Assembly: GCA_963556495.2 (NCBI GenBank)
Contig: OY747710.1
Coordinates: forward strand, 19,906,500 to 19,970,499
Source of the DNA: Valencia hispanica
Lineage: Eukaryota > Chordata > Actinopteri > Cyprinodontiformes > Valenciidae
Direction: 5' to 3'
Length of the DNA: 64,000 bases
Made by a program: the position numbers and the translations under genes. Below, piece by piece: positions 47,301-51,539 of this stretch (the first letter of the stretch is position 1; each line of letters starts with the position of its first letter). Below the pieces are notes generated by a model. It made no database searches, had not been told where the DNA came from, and saw nothing but the letters and a program-made list of their open reading frames with translations.

Positions 47301-48079
47301 CTCCCCCACCCCTCGCTGCTATGTAGCATTAATCTGAGCATCAGGCCTGTGGATTACATTCGGGATTACAGATTGAGAGGCATCCCGCTCCATCTCTCTA
47401 TCTGTCCCCCTTGGCACTGCAACTCTTTCTTTCACCCTATCCATCAGGCCAAAGCTCTAACCCATCAAGCCCTCCTCATTTGGCCTCTTTGCAATCTCAC
47501 ACACGTACTGTATGCACACAACAGGCCCCGCATCTCAGCCTCTCTCTTCTCTTTTCTCCCTCCTGTCACCTGATCTCACGTACCACCTCTCCTCATCTTC
47601 CCCCTCTGCTCCATCTCCTTCAATCTACTCGCCCTCTCCCACCTTCCCCTCTTGCACGGCAGTGTCAGTTTCATCCGCCTCCCCCTCAGCATGACAATCA
47701 CTGAAACAATGATCTTGAATCGGACTCAATGAGAAATCTGACACAGACTGGGAAACAGATCCATCATCTCCGAGTCACACCACAGGAAGAAACGGCACAG
47801 GCTGCGGAGCAGGAGATGCAAAAATGTTAATGTATGCACCTGGTTATGTATGAGAATTTCAAGCTATGCAATACAGGAATAAGTCACAGGGTTCATGGCT
47901 TTGCCTGGAAAAATCCCCCCCACAGGTCTGTGTGTTTCTATGGCAATGCAAAACCATCATCTCAACACTTCACAGTCAAAAACAGAAAAAGAGAAAAGGT
48001 TGAGAAACTGACCTTTGTTGCAATTGGCAACCGAAGTCAAGCAAAGGAGGAGGAAGGAGATAAAATTCATTCTGTCCAT
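10110..48079 (-). CDS. clstn3: Calsyntenin-3 (alcadein-beta), complete, 18 coding exons
   Basis: This type I membrane protein of postsynaptic membranes belongs to the cadherin superfamily. The family promotes synapse formation through neurexins and links cargo vesicles to kinesin-1. Exons from start to stop: 48079-48013, 43000-42878, 38922-38712, 38574-38366, 36535-36386, 34753-34568, 34421-34134, 33878-33766, 26970-26811, 26191-26132, 26016-25868, 24591-24443, 17227-17001, 16871-16710, 14835-14690, 14503-14368, 10550-10366, 10268-10110. The total is 2880 nt, or 959 residues, close to the roughly 956 recalled for mammals. Layout: signal peptide 1-20, cadherin repeats about 27-145 and 146-250, LNS domain about 315-503, membrane-proximal region 523-845, transmembrane helix about 850-871, WDDS at 894-897, acidic tail. 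Residues such as [19 protein letters not shown] and RFATPGVRP favour clstn3 over clstn1 or clstn2. No lesion is visible. Confidence 0.95.
10366..10550 (-). CDS. clstn3: clstn3 coding exon 17: transmembrane helix and WDDS motif
   Basis: Encodes residues 846-907. The helix is [20 protein letters not shown], followed by the basic stop-transfer [24 protein letters not shown] then supplies the tryptophan-acidic motif (W894, D895, D896) that contacts kinesin light chain TPR domains. Acceptor CATTGTAG, donor ATGGAG/GTAGAG. It is preceded by the 3.8 kb intron that holds the nested 10.6-13.1 kb elements. Confidence 0.95.
11341..11725 (-). mobile_element. Rex1-like LINE 3' fragment
   Basis: On the minus strand the C-terminus of a non-LTR protein is readable: [30 protein letters not shown], then [13 protein letters not shown] and a stop at 11420. 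The 3' end has the TTTATAGATCCCAGAGGGAA block and an ATTCAATTC-type simple tail, as in Rex1-like elements. It is inserted in the TTAA element next to a GACTTGACGTCAAGTC palindrome. Confidence 0.65.
11840..12130 (+). CDS. THAP zinc-finger exon of a TTAA transposon
   Basis: A THAP (C2CH) DNA-binding domain is intact: C10 and C15 (CSVVDC), W36 (QWIKFIF), C56 and H59 ([11 protein letters not shown]), and the terminal GAIPTIRDL like the AVPTIF box. THAP domains bind transposon ends in P-element and Kolobok transposases. After codon 97 the frame meets a strong donor, AAACG/GTAAGG, so this is probably the first exon of a transposase whose later exons are deleted. The open frame continues to 12205 if unspliced. 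The start ATG at 11840 places the first zinc ligand 10 residues in, normal for the domain. Confidence 0.78.
13061..13712. other. clstn3: Intron sequence without recognised elements
   Basis: Part of the clstn3 intron between exons 16 and 17. No repeat ends, coding blocks or simple repeats that I can recognise. Confidence 0.4.
13713..14154. mobile_element. hAT-type MITE with perfect 8-bp target duplication
   Basis: The ends CAGTGTTTCTCAAACTA and its inverted copy TAGTTTGAGAAACACTG are perfect. CTCTAGAG is duplicated exactly at 13705-13712 and 14155-14162, the 8-base duplication typical of hAT elements. No coding sequence. A longer relative sits at 30851-31531. Confidence 0.92.
14368..14503 (-). 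CDS. clstn3: clstn3 coding exon 16: juxtamembrane stalk
   Basis: Encodes residues 801-846: [20 protein letters not shown], then a histidine- and proline-rich stretch ending PHRNS. This is the stalk where alpha- and gamma-secretase-type shedding occurs in the family. Acceptor CCTGTAG, donor TCAG/GTGATA. Confidence 0.9.
14690..14835 (-). CDS. clstn3: clstn3 coding exon 15
   Basis: Encodes residues 752-800: [20 protein letters not shown], then [32 protein letters not shown] is among the most conserved blocks of calsyntenins. Acceptor CTCCTCCAG, donor CTGGAG/GTAACA. Confidence 0.93.
14929..16040 (+). mobile_element. Tc1-type remnant in clstn3 intron
   Basis: Begins TTGCCTTGCAAAGGTATTC, the end of a common fish Tc1 family, and contains transposase relics (GGTCAAACATAGTGGTGG, TTCCAGCAGGACAGCAACC for the second aspartate block). 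It is disrupted by a short hAT-like element at 15395-15732. The right end has decayed. Confidence 0.65.
15395..15732. mobile_element. hAT-like MITE
   Basis: The ends CAGTGGTTCCCAACCT and, inverted, TAGTGGCTCCCATCC match over most positions. The interior is A/T-rich and non-coding. I could not define the target duplication. Confidence 0.6.
16710..16871 (-). CDS. clstn3: clstn3 coding exon 14
   Basis: Encodes residues 698-752: [20 protein letters not shown], then [15 protein letters not shown] and [10 protein letters not shown], with one NTT sequon. Acceptor CCTCTTAG, donor ACAG/GTATCG. The intron before it is only 129 bases. Confidence 0.93.
17001..17227 (-). CDS. clstn3: clstn3 coding exon 13
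   Basis: Encodes residues 622-698: [51 protein letters not shown], ending GMEGG. Acceptor CTGCCAG, donor GGAG/GTGAGC. The phase-2 join with exon 12 gives [10 protein letters not shown]. Confidence 0.93.
20074..20370. mobile_element. MITE with telomere-like TTAGGG interior
   Basis: The left end TTGTATAGCTACCCTATTTA is mirrored by the right end (CTGTATTGCTACCCATATTA on the opposite strand). The interior repeats GGTTAGGGTTAGG and similar units around 20230-20300. TG repeats lie on both sides. Confidence 0.55.
20368..20394. repeat. TG dinucleotide microsatellite
   Basis: About 12 uninterrupted TG units directly after the MITE end. Confidence 0.9.
21206..21956 (+). mobile_element. L2-like LINE fragment, plus strand
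   Basis: The coding end reads [48 protein letters not shown] and stops at 21416. A 3' region of about 540 bases follows and ends TAAATAAAGTTTGATTTGAT, a short-unit tail typical of L2-type elements. Confidence 0.8.
22166..23275 (-). mobile_element. L2-like LINE fragment, minus strand
   Basis: Longer copy of the same family as the plus-strand fragment at 21206. It reads [56 protein letters not shown] and [11 protein letters not shown], with a stop at 22769. The 3' tail is at low coordinates (TCAAATCAAACTTTATTTAT). Poly-C runs interrupt the 3' region at 22258 and 22315. The two 3' tails face each other 210 bases apart. Confidence 0.83.
24443..24591 (-). CDS. clstn3: clstn3 coding exon 12
   Basis: Encodes residues 573-622: [20 protein letters not shown], then [17 protein letters not shown]. 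Acceptor AACTTCCAG, donor CTCAG/GTAGAA (phase 2). It is followed by the longest intron but one, 7.2 kb. Confidence 0.93.
24687..25652 (+). mobile_element. Tc1-type element between clstn3 exons 11 and 12
   Basis: The left end AGTGCCTTGCAAAGC and the right end (inverted AGTGCCTTGCAAAAAC) define the limits. Transposase relics include [10 protein letters not shown] near 25027 and the glycine-rich block near 25125 (CACAGTGGTGGCAGCATCAT). The frame is lost to many indels. Confidence 0.82.
25868..26016 (-). CDS. clstn3: clstn3 coding exon 11
   Basis: Encodes residues 523-572: [20 protein letters not shown], then [20 protein letters not shown], ending GSGMK. The [10 protein letters not shown] block is a family signature. 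Acceptor CACTTTAG, donor ATGAAG/GTAACG. Confidence 0.93.
26132..26191 (-). CDS. clstn3: clstn3 coding exon 10: 60-nt mini-exon
   Basis: Encodes residues 503-523 ([20 protein letters not shown]), a charged linker with one NNT glycosylation sequon. Acceptor CCCAACAG and donor TCAG/GTGACC keep phase 1 on both sides, so skipping it would remove 20 residues without a frameshift. It could be alternatively spliced, which sequence alone cannot show. Confidence 0.88.
26192..26810. other. clstn3: clstn3 intron 9, no recognised element
   Basis: Only a short TG run (26458-26472) stands out. No transposon ends or coding blocks recognised. Confidence 0.45.
26811..26970 (-). CDS. clstn3: clstn3 coding exon 9: end of LNS domain
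   Basis: Encodes residues 450-503: [20 protein letters not shown], then [16 protein letters not shown], ending with the MLIGACW block that closes the LG fold. Acceptor CCAACAG, donor TGGG/GTAAGT. Confidence 0.93.
27380..27900 (+). mobile_element. Tc1/mariner-like remnant
   Basis: Starts TACTGTGCAAAAGTGTTGAG, the end sequence of another fish Tc1 family. The interior is decayed and the right end is not definable. Confidence 0.45.
27925..28277. mobile_element. MITE of the CCTCCnnnnGGAGGTTATG type
   Basis: The left end ACCTCCATCTGGAGGTTATG and the right part GGCGGAGGTCTGCACTCTCC are characteristic of a short DNA element that I recognise as common in vertebrates (TTTTCGTCAGG, AACATAACTCAAAA). 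Non-coding. Confidence 0.6.
28741..29395. repeat. Interspersed repeat, copy 1, with fold-back insertion
   Basis: Starts ATTTATTTATATAGTACCAA and later carries CCCAGCAGATTGCATCGAGT and AGCGGCCATCTACCACGACT. The same blocks recur at 61128 onward and, shortened, at 18408. Probably a LINE- or SINE-derived 3' segment. A fold-back element at 29081-29282 interrupts it. Confidence 0.65.
29081..29282. mobile_element. Fold-back MITE with about 55-bp arms
   Basis: The left arm (CCTGGTCCTTAAGATTTACT ... CCAACAC) and right arm are imperfect inverted copies of about 55 bases separated by about 90. Similar arms occur at 39995-40145. Confidence 0.7.
29607..29650. repeat. TG-rich microsatellite
   Basis: Interrupted TGTG(A) repeat within clstn3 intron 8. 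Confidence 0.8.
29651..30850. other. clstn3: clstn3 intron 8, unassigned stretch
   Basis: A/T-rich sequence with no recognised element, apart from a short ACAGGTGTCGAACTCCAGTA repeat motif near 30690. Confidence 0.4.
30851..31531 (-). mobile_element. Longer hAT relative of the 13713 MITE, keeps transposase start
   Basis: The ends CAGTGTTTCTCAAACTT and the inverted CAGTGTTCCTCAAACTA define it. The flanks CCAGACTC and CCCTACTC match at 6 of 8 bases, a decayed hAT target duplication. On the minus strand a short frame reads [17 protein letters not shown] and RRKYRDEY, resembling the N-terminus of hAT (ZBED/Charlie-like) transposases. This links the short copy at 13713 to its autonomous family. 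Confidence 0.72.
31546..32178 (-). mobile_element. Tc1-type remnant
   Basis: Antisense Tc1 relics: GGACCATCATCCTGTTGAAA and TGGTCATCACACCAGACAGT. It is interrupted on its right by the TTAA element at 32182. Limits uncertain. Confidence 0.5.
32182..32852. mobile_element. TTAA-targeting element, second copy type
   Basis: TTAA flanks at 32178-32181 and 32853-32856. The ends AGGTCTTGTTCACT and inverted AGGTCTCATTCACT match at 12 of 14 bases. The interior includes ATGGCGGAACACATTTGAGC followed by [14 protein letters not shown] in one frame, a possible decayed THAP start, but stops interrupt it. Confidence 0.65.
33766..33878 (-). CDS. clstn3: clstn3 coding exon 8: LNS domain, second part
   Basis: Encodes residues 412-449: [20 protein letters not shown], then [11 protein letters not shown]. 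Acceptor CTCTACAG, donor GAGCAG/GTACTG ending in phase 0. Confidence 0.93.
34134..34421 (-). CDS. clstn3: clstn3 coding exon 7: LNS/LG domain, first part
   Basis: Encodes residues 316-412. The start [15 protein letters not shown] is a divergent proline-rich linker, then [19 protein letters not shown] and [12 protein letters not shown] form LG-domain strands, ending [12 protein letters not shown]. Two N-glycosylation sequons are visible (NWTS and NGSN). Acceptor TTTTTAG, donor AATG/GTGGGT. Confidence 0.92.
34568..34753 (-). CDS. clstn3: clstn3 coding exon 6: linker before LNS domain
   Basis: Encodes residues 254-316: [20 protein letters not shown], then [20 protein letters not shown], ending SVRRLCG. 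Several cysteines here (ETCEE, GKGCD, RLCG) match conserved positions in the family. Acceptor TTTTAAG, donor TGTG/GTAAGT. Confidence 0.92.
34754..36385. other. clstn3: clstn3 intron 5, degenerate ATAGAAAGTA repeats
   Basis: The motif ATAGAAAGTACTCCTG or close variants recurs at about 35193, 35480, 35653 and 35700, each followed by related text (CTTCAGTGATTTTGTG, GTTCAGTGTGTTTTGC). This looks like a diverged local duplication. The rest is unassigned. Confidence 0.5.
36386..36535 (-). CDS. clstn3: clstn3 coding exon 5: end of cadherin repeat 2
   Basis: Encodes residues 204-254: [20 protein letters not shown], then [15 protein letters not shown], then [10 protein letters not shown]. Acceptor TCCTAG, donor ATGG/GTAATC, both phase 1. 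Exactly 50 codons. Confidence 0.92.
37250..38160 (+). mobile_element. Tc1-type remnant in clstn3 intron 4
   Basis: Carries GGTAGCATCATGCTATGGGG and TTCAGGCAGAACAACGACC, the glycine-rich and second aspartate blocks of Tc1 transposase, in the plus direction with frameshifts. Ends are decayed. Confidence 0.6.
38366..38574 (-). CDS. clstn3: clstn3 coding exon 4: cadherin repeats 1-2 boundary and repeat 2
   Basis: Encodes residues 134-204. It starts [17 protein letters not shown], the inter-repeat calcium motif, continues with [16 protein letters not shown] and ends IDNDG. Acceptor CCCTTAG, donor GACG/GTAAGA. Confidence 0.93.
38712..38922 (-). CDS. clstn3: clstn3 coding exon 3: cadherin repeat 1
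   Basis: Encodes residues 64-134, from [11 protein letters not shown] through [12 protein letters not shown] to SKKSHK. The donor is CACAA/GTTAGA, weaker than the others, but it is required by the frame of the next exon (AA plus G gives lysine). The YDCGEGPDG block is a family hallmark. Confidence 0.92.
39541..39975 (+). mobile_element. LINE reverse transcriptase fragment and 3' end
   Basis: The frame [19 protein letters not shown] is the reverse transcriptase motif around palm block B/C. About 300 bases later the sequence ends TTGGCCAATAAAGCTGATTC with a short tail, so most of the element is deleted between the two parts. Confidence 0.7.
39995..40145. mobile_element. Fold-back MITE
   Basis: The arm CACTGCCCTGCATATTTTAG is mirrored near 40105-40139 (AAGCAGGGAAATATCTAAAA). 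Same family as 29081-29282. Confidence 0.65.
40146..41678. other. clstn3: clstn3 intron 2, unassigned stretch
   Basis: A/T-rich, with a poly-A run at 41047-41061. No recognised element. Confidence 0.4.
41679..42836 (+). mobile_element. Tc1-type element in clstn3 intron 2
   Basis: The left end TTTACATACACTGTATAG and the right end CAGTGTATGTAAAAATCC are inverted copies. Transposase relics run along the plus strand (GSGRKRV-like block and RDEFVLV near 42180-42230). No intact frame. Confidence 0.7.
42878..43000 (-). CDS. clstn3: clstn3 coding exon 2: start of cadherin repeat 1
   Basis: Encodes residues 23-64 ([20 protein letters not shown] onward, ending [11 protein letters not shown]). Acceptor CTCTCAG, donor GCTG/GTAACG, both phase 1. 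The sequence is the most conserved N-terminal block of the family, with the calcium-site residues LDKD. Confidence 0.93.
43001..44384. other. clstn3: clstn3 intron 1, proximal unassigned stretch
   Basis: Includes a CA microsatellite at 43120-43145. No gene or transposon ends recognised. Confidence 0.4.
44385..45590 (-). mobile_element. Tc1-type element, minus strand
   Basis: GCAGCATGATGCTGCCACTA (44911-44930) is the antisense glycine-rich block. A 93-codon minus frame at 45311-45030 encodes the decayed helix-turn-helix part ([20 protein letters not shown], then [10 protein letters not shown]). The catalytic region is frameshifted. Confidence 0.65.
46050..47160 (-). mobile_element. Tc1-type remnant, minus strand
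   Basis: TTCAAGTCAGGACTCTGGCT at 46611 is the antisense of a conserved block upstream of SPDLNPIE in fish Tc1 elements. Nothing intact remains and the borders are approximate. Confidence 0.45.
47170..47700. other. clstn3: Pyrimidine-rich tract in clstn3 intron 1
   Basis: About 500 bases strongly biased to C and T on the plus strand, with long CCTCCACCTCCTC-type runs. Open frames here encode only low-complexity proline/serine text and are not taken as genes. The bias means the clstn3 pre-mRNA is purine-rich in this part. Confidence 0.6.
48013..48079 (-). CDS. clstn3: clstn3 coding exon 1: signal peptide
   Basis: Encodes residues 1-22 (first base of codon 23 included). The hydrophobic core [13 protein letters not shown] is followed by NCNK, a standard signal peptide and cleavage region. 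A second in-frame ATG three codons on (48070) could also initiate. The exon begins with the A of the ATG, directly after a long pyrimidine tract and CAG, so the true first exon is untranslated and lies upstream. Donor AAAG/GTCAG. Confidence 0.88.
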
Positions 48080-48152
48080 CTGAAGGAAGAAAGAGGGGAG
48101 GATAAGAGGGTGGGGGTGAGGAAAGAAAACAGAGGAGGAGGATTGGGGGTTT

Positions 48153-48169
48153 GGGGGGGGGGGGGGGGG
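48153..48169 (+). repeat. Run of 17 guanines
   Basis: Seventeen uninterrupted G at the end of a purine-rich block (48080-48170). On the minus strand it is poly-C upstream of the acceptor pyrimidine tract. Confidence 0.9.
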
Positions 48170-48409
48170 TGTACAGTTCATGCATCAACAACAGATCAGC
48201 AGTGGAGGGGAGAGTACAGTAGCAACAAGCAGATCAGGCATTTCAGATGGCTCTTGGGGGGGAAAGGGGGTTTTCACATTGCAATAAATCACCATTAAAG
48301 TGTCATGGATGAGAGCTGCAAAACTAAAGTCATAGTTGCATGACTGGAGCTGTAATCCAGGAGCATTTCAGCATTATGCTGCCCTGACATGCAGCCCAGA
48401 ATAGTCTCT

Positions 48410-48465
<56 letters not shown>

Positions 48466-48482
48466 TACATATATATACACAC
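48410..48482. repeat. Compound CA / TA / AC microsatellite
   Basis: CACACACA, then about 15 TA units, then ACACAC and a further short TA stretch. Confidence 0.92.
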
Positions 48483-48789
48483 CTGGTCATGAGTGGGGAA
48501 CGTTCTGCATGTGGTAGGGCTACGTGAAAATTACGGCTTGCGTGGTTTTTATCCCCCCATTACCATGACAAATACTCTAATTATTTGTGTGTGTTTTTTA
48601 TAGGATATGTAAAGACGATTACACACATTCAGAATAACAAACATGCTATGCGACAATTATCAGCACAACCTGCAAACTGACACACATTGCCAGCGGGCGT
48701 ACGTAGATGCGTAAGGCGACATTTAGGAGGAAATGTTGCAGAAATTGTGGGGCTTTAATGCAGGGAAATGTGGGATATTACCTTTCTGA

Positions 48790-49330
48790 GTGCGGCGATG
48801 CTCCTGGTTGGTACCCCTGCCTCTCACGATTGCAGCATCCGCCTCTCACGCCCCTGCCGCTCGGTTCGGTTCGATTCAGCTCGGCTCGGCTCCTGTAGGC
48901 TGACAACAAACCCAAACCTCAGCCTCCGAGGTGCAGGTGGACGGAGACGGAAGCGGGCGGATGCTGTTCGAGAAAGGACGCTCAGGTGGGTCTTTAGGAG
49001 TCAGGGATGTAAATGTTGGGGAGGAAGAAGAGACCGACGGACGTCCTTGTTTTTTCCCTCTCGGTAGGAGGAAGAAAAGCGGTGGGAATATTACGCTGGC
49101 GTGCCCTCCCTCTCGGCGTTTCTTAACCCGCCCACACTGCGTCCTTCTTCCCTCTCTGCTGTCCTGGCTCTTTTTCTCCTCCGCTCTGACTCAGTCCCCG
49201 TCACCTTACCGCTGTCAGCTCGAGCCGCTCTATACCGACTCGTCCGCCTCCTTGTTTTTGTTTCTGCGTATTTAAAAAAAAAAAAAAATCCGTTTCCACG
49301 CATTTCACGCTGCTCCCTCAGTCGGTCCCG
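48790..49330 (-). promoter_or_regulatory. clstn3: CpG-rich putative clstn3 promoter and untranslated first exon
   Basis: This is the only clearly G+C- and CpG-rich stretch near the gene (for example CGCCCCTGCCGCTCGGTTCG and GACGGAAGCGGGCGG), in an otherwise A/T-rich window. It lies 0.7-1.2 kb before the ATG exon. A good donor for a UTR exon is at 49210. No TATA box is evident, as expected for this promoter class. The exact transcription start is not determinable. Confidence 0.55.
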
Positions 49331-49482
49331 ATCTGCAAAATGACGTCATGTCACCCCGTTTCGCCCTCGTGCCAAATCCAACTCTGTAAAAACAAACAAA
49401 CTCACTCTAGGTGCATTTCTTCCCCCATCTGCAGTGCTTTGCAAATTATATATATATAGAGCATCACGTTTCAACCTCAAGA

Positions 49483-49626
49483 AGAGGTCTTAAGCATTTA
49501 TTCTGATACCTCTAAATAAGAGGTCTTAAGCATTTATTCTGATACCTCTAAATAAGAGGTCTTAAGCATTTATTCTGATACCTCTAAATAAGAGGTCTTA
49601 AGCATTTATTCTGATACCTCTAAATA
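49483..49626. repeat. 36-bp tandem repeat, four perfect units
   Basis: The unit starts AGAGGTCTTAAGCATTTATT and ends CCTCTAAATA; four copies are identical. ACCTCT at each unit end and AGAGGT at the next start can pair across a 5-base loop. There are no spacers, so it is not a CRISPR array. Confidence 0.95.
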
Positions 49627-49969
49627 GGTCATCTAATCAGTAAACAGAGCCCACCTGTGTGTAATTTCACCTCAGTATGAATCCAGCTGTTCTGTGAAGG
49701 TCTTGGAGGAGAACAAACGGCATCATGAAAGCAAGGAACACAGCAGAAAGGTCAGGGAGACAGCTGCTCCTCATGGCCCACTCTCCCGCACACTTTAGGC
49801 GTTTCCCTGCTGCTGCACTTGCAAAACTTAATACCCCGAATACACCATCCCTTTGGTGAAACATGGTGGTGGATCATTCTCCAGGAGTCCTTTTCTTCAG
49901 CAGGGACAGGGAAGCTGGTCAAAGTTAGTGGTAAAGTGGATGGAGCCAAATACAGGGCAGTTCTGTATG

Positions 49970-50015
49970 CTATGCATGAAAAAGTCTGATTCTAATCAGA
50001 CTTTTTCATGCATAG
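49970..50015. repeat. Perfect inverted repeat, 21-bp arms, 4-bp loop
   Basis: CTATGCATGAAAAAGTCTGA plus T at 49970-49990, loop TCTA, then the exact reverse complement at 49995-50015. Confidence 0.97.
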
Positions 50016-51069
50016 AATTTATAACATTGAATTCTTATCCTGTGCAATTATATGAATTTTTTGCTTAAATTACCAGCAAAAGGTTCACATGCAAATATGA
50101 TGCAATATGCAGATTGGTAGGCAACTTGGGGTTAAGCGCCTTTCCCCAGGAGTACATGATGTACATCAAGATGTGACAGAAAGAAGCTGGGATCGAACCT
50201 ACAACCAAGAAGACCAGTTAGTGGAGCGACTGTTGCTCAGTGGATGGTGTTCTTGGTTGTAGGTTCGCTCGACTCTAGTCTAGTGCGGATAGCTTTAACT
50301 TGGGTCACCACATTTGCAGACACATTCAAAGTAAAAACAAATTCATATCAATAATTGCATTGGTTTAAAAAAATAAAACTGTTAGAATTCAATGAAAAAA
50401 AAAAAATTGATTCTAACGTGACTATATTTCTTCAATAATACCAGAAGAAAACCTGTTAGAGGTTGCAAAGGACTTGAGTTTCTGGTGGAGGTTCATCTTC
50501 TGGCAGGACGACGACTCTAAACATAATACCAGAGCTATGATGGAAAAGTTTGGGTCAAATATTTTCATGTGTTAGAATGGCTTAGTCAAAGTCCAGACCT
50601 AAATCCAGGAGAAGCTGTGGTAAAACTTGAAAGCTGATATTCAGAGGTTCCTCATCCAGTCTAACTTGGCTTGTATTTTATCAAGAGTGGAAAGAAACTT
50701 TCCTCACTTGATGTGCAAAGCTGGTAGAGGCAAACCTAAAATGATGAATTCCAGAGTGAAGAAATTTCAAAAGCAGAAGAAATGGAGAGATATTGCTTAG
50801 GTAAACTTAAGCAGTAGAGAGTGCAGACTGCATGTAGTGCCTCTGTCCACACAGATCACCTGACTAAAGGTGACCGAAGCAGAGCAAGGCATTTATGATC
50901 GGTGAGTATGCATAAGAACCATCCATCCATCGGCAGGGAACACCTGCTATTCCACTCACAGGGATGGCCAGTGAAAATTTAATTTGTTTACACATTTTTG
51001 TATTTATTTATTGGGTTTTACATACGTCTTTATTGAAGATTGTATGATTTGTATGAATAGGATTTATGA

Positions 51070-51310
51070 AAAGGGAGCGGAGTCTTCTCTGAGGCCCCGG
51101 CCCGCCCATGGCCAACCCTTAGAGGTGCCACTGCACACAGGACAAACAACCGTGCACACACTCTTACTTTATGCAATTTAGAGAGACCGATTAACCCAAC
51201 AGTCATGTTTTCTTGACTGTGGGAGGAAGCTGGGATGGCCAGGATTCAAACTCAGGAGCTCCTCAGGAGCAAGGCAACAGTGATACCAACTGTACCACTG
51301 TGCAGCACAC
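51070..51310 (-). mobile_element. tRNA-derived SINE fragment
   Basis: Read on the minus strand, the sequence from 51305 has CTGCACAGTGGTACAGTTGG and, further on, GAGTTTGAATCCTGGCC, matching box A-like and box B-like parts of the SINE family that is complete at 57540-58041. The element is diverged. Confidence 0.5.
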
Positions 51311-51539
51311 ACAGGAACCAATTAGATGGAAAAATTCAAAGATGAGTGGAAGCAGATTCACATCTGAAGACCCCTTGCAGCACAGAAACAACTCAAATGC
51401 CTCAGACTTTCTTCAGTCTGCTTTTTAAAAGTGCATTTTGTGTAGTCCTGCAATAAAAATCCATACTTCATAACCTGACTGTTTTATTGCCAGTGCACAT
51501 TTAAGAAAAAGCTTATAAACACACAAAAAACTGCAGGTC

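Larger units (their letters stand above)
48080..49209 (-). other. clstn3: Putative clstn3 5' UTR intron
   Basis: The minus-strand sequence before the ATG exon ends in a 40-base pyrimidine tract and TTCAG, a strong acceptor. A matching donor candidate is GCG/GTAAGG, giving an exon end at 49210. The interval holds a 17-G run, a CA/TA microsatellite and unassigned sequence. Confidence 0.5.
49432..50780 (+). mobile_element. Tc1-type remnant with internal tandem repeat and hairpin
   Basis: The left end GCAGTGCTTTGCAAA resembles the TGCCTTGCAAA terminus. CCACCTGTGTGTAATTTCAC, CATGGTGGTGGATCATTCTC and CTGGCAGGACGACGACTC are Tc1 blocks, plus direction. It contains the 36-base tandem array, a perfect hairpin and, at 50090-50290, an unrelated inverted-repeat segment. 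Confidence 0.6.

Noticed and set aside
47154..47704. Overlapping plus-strand frames of 97-139 codons as genes
   Set aside because: They are low-complexity proline/serine text created by the pyrimidine-rich tract, and all three frames are open.
48768..49343. Plus-strand frames in the CpG-rich region as a divergent gene
   Set aside because: The frames are short and arginine/serine-rich, as expected for G+C-rich DNA. No splice pattern or homology is visible.
49483..49626. 36-bp direct repeats as a CRISPR array
   Set aside because: Units are contiguous without spacers and the DNA is a fish genome.
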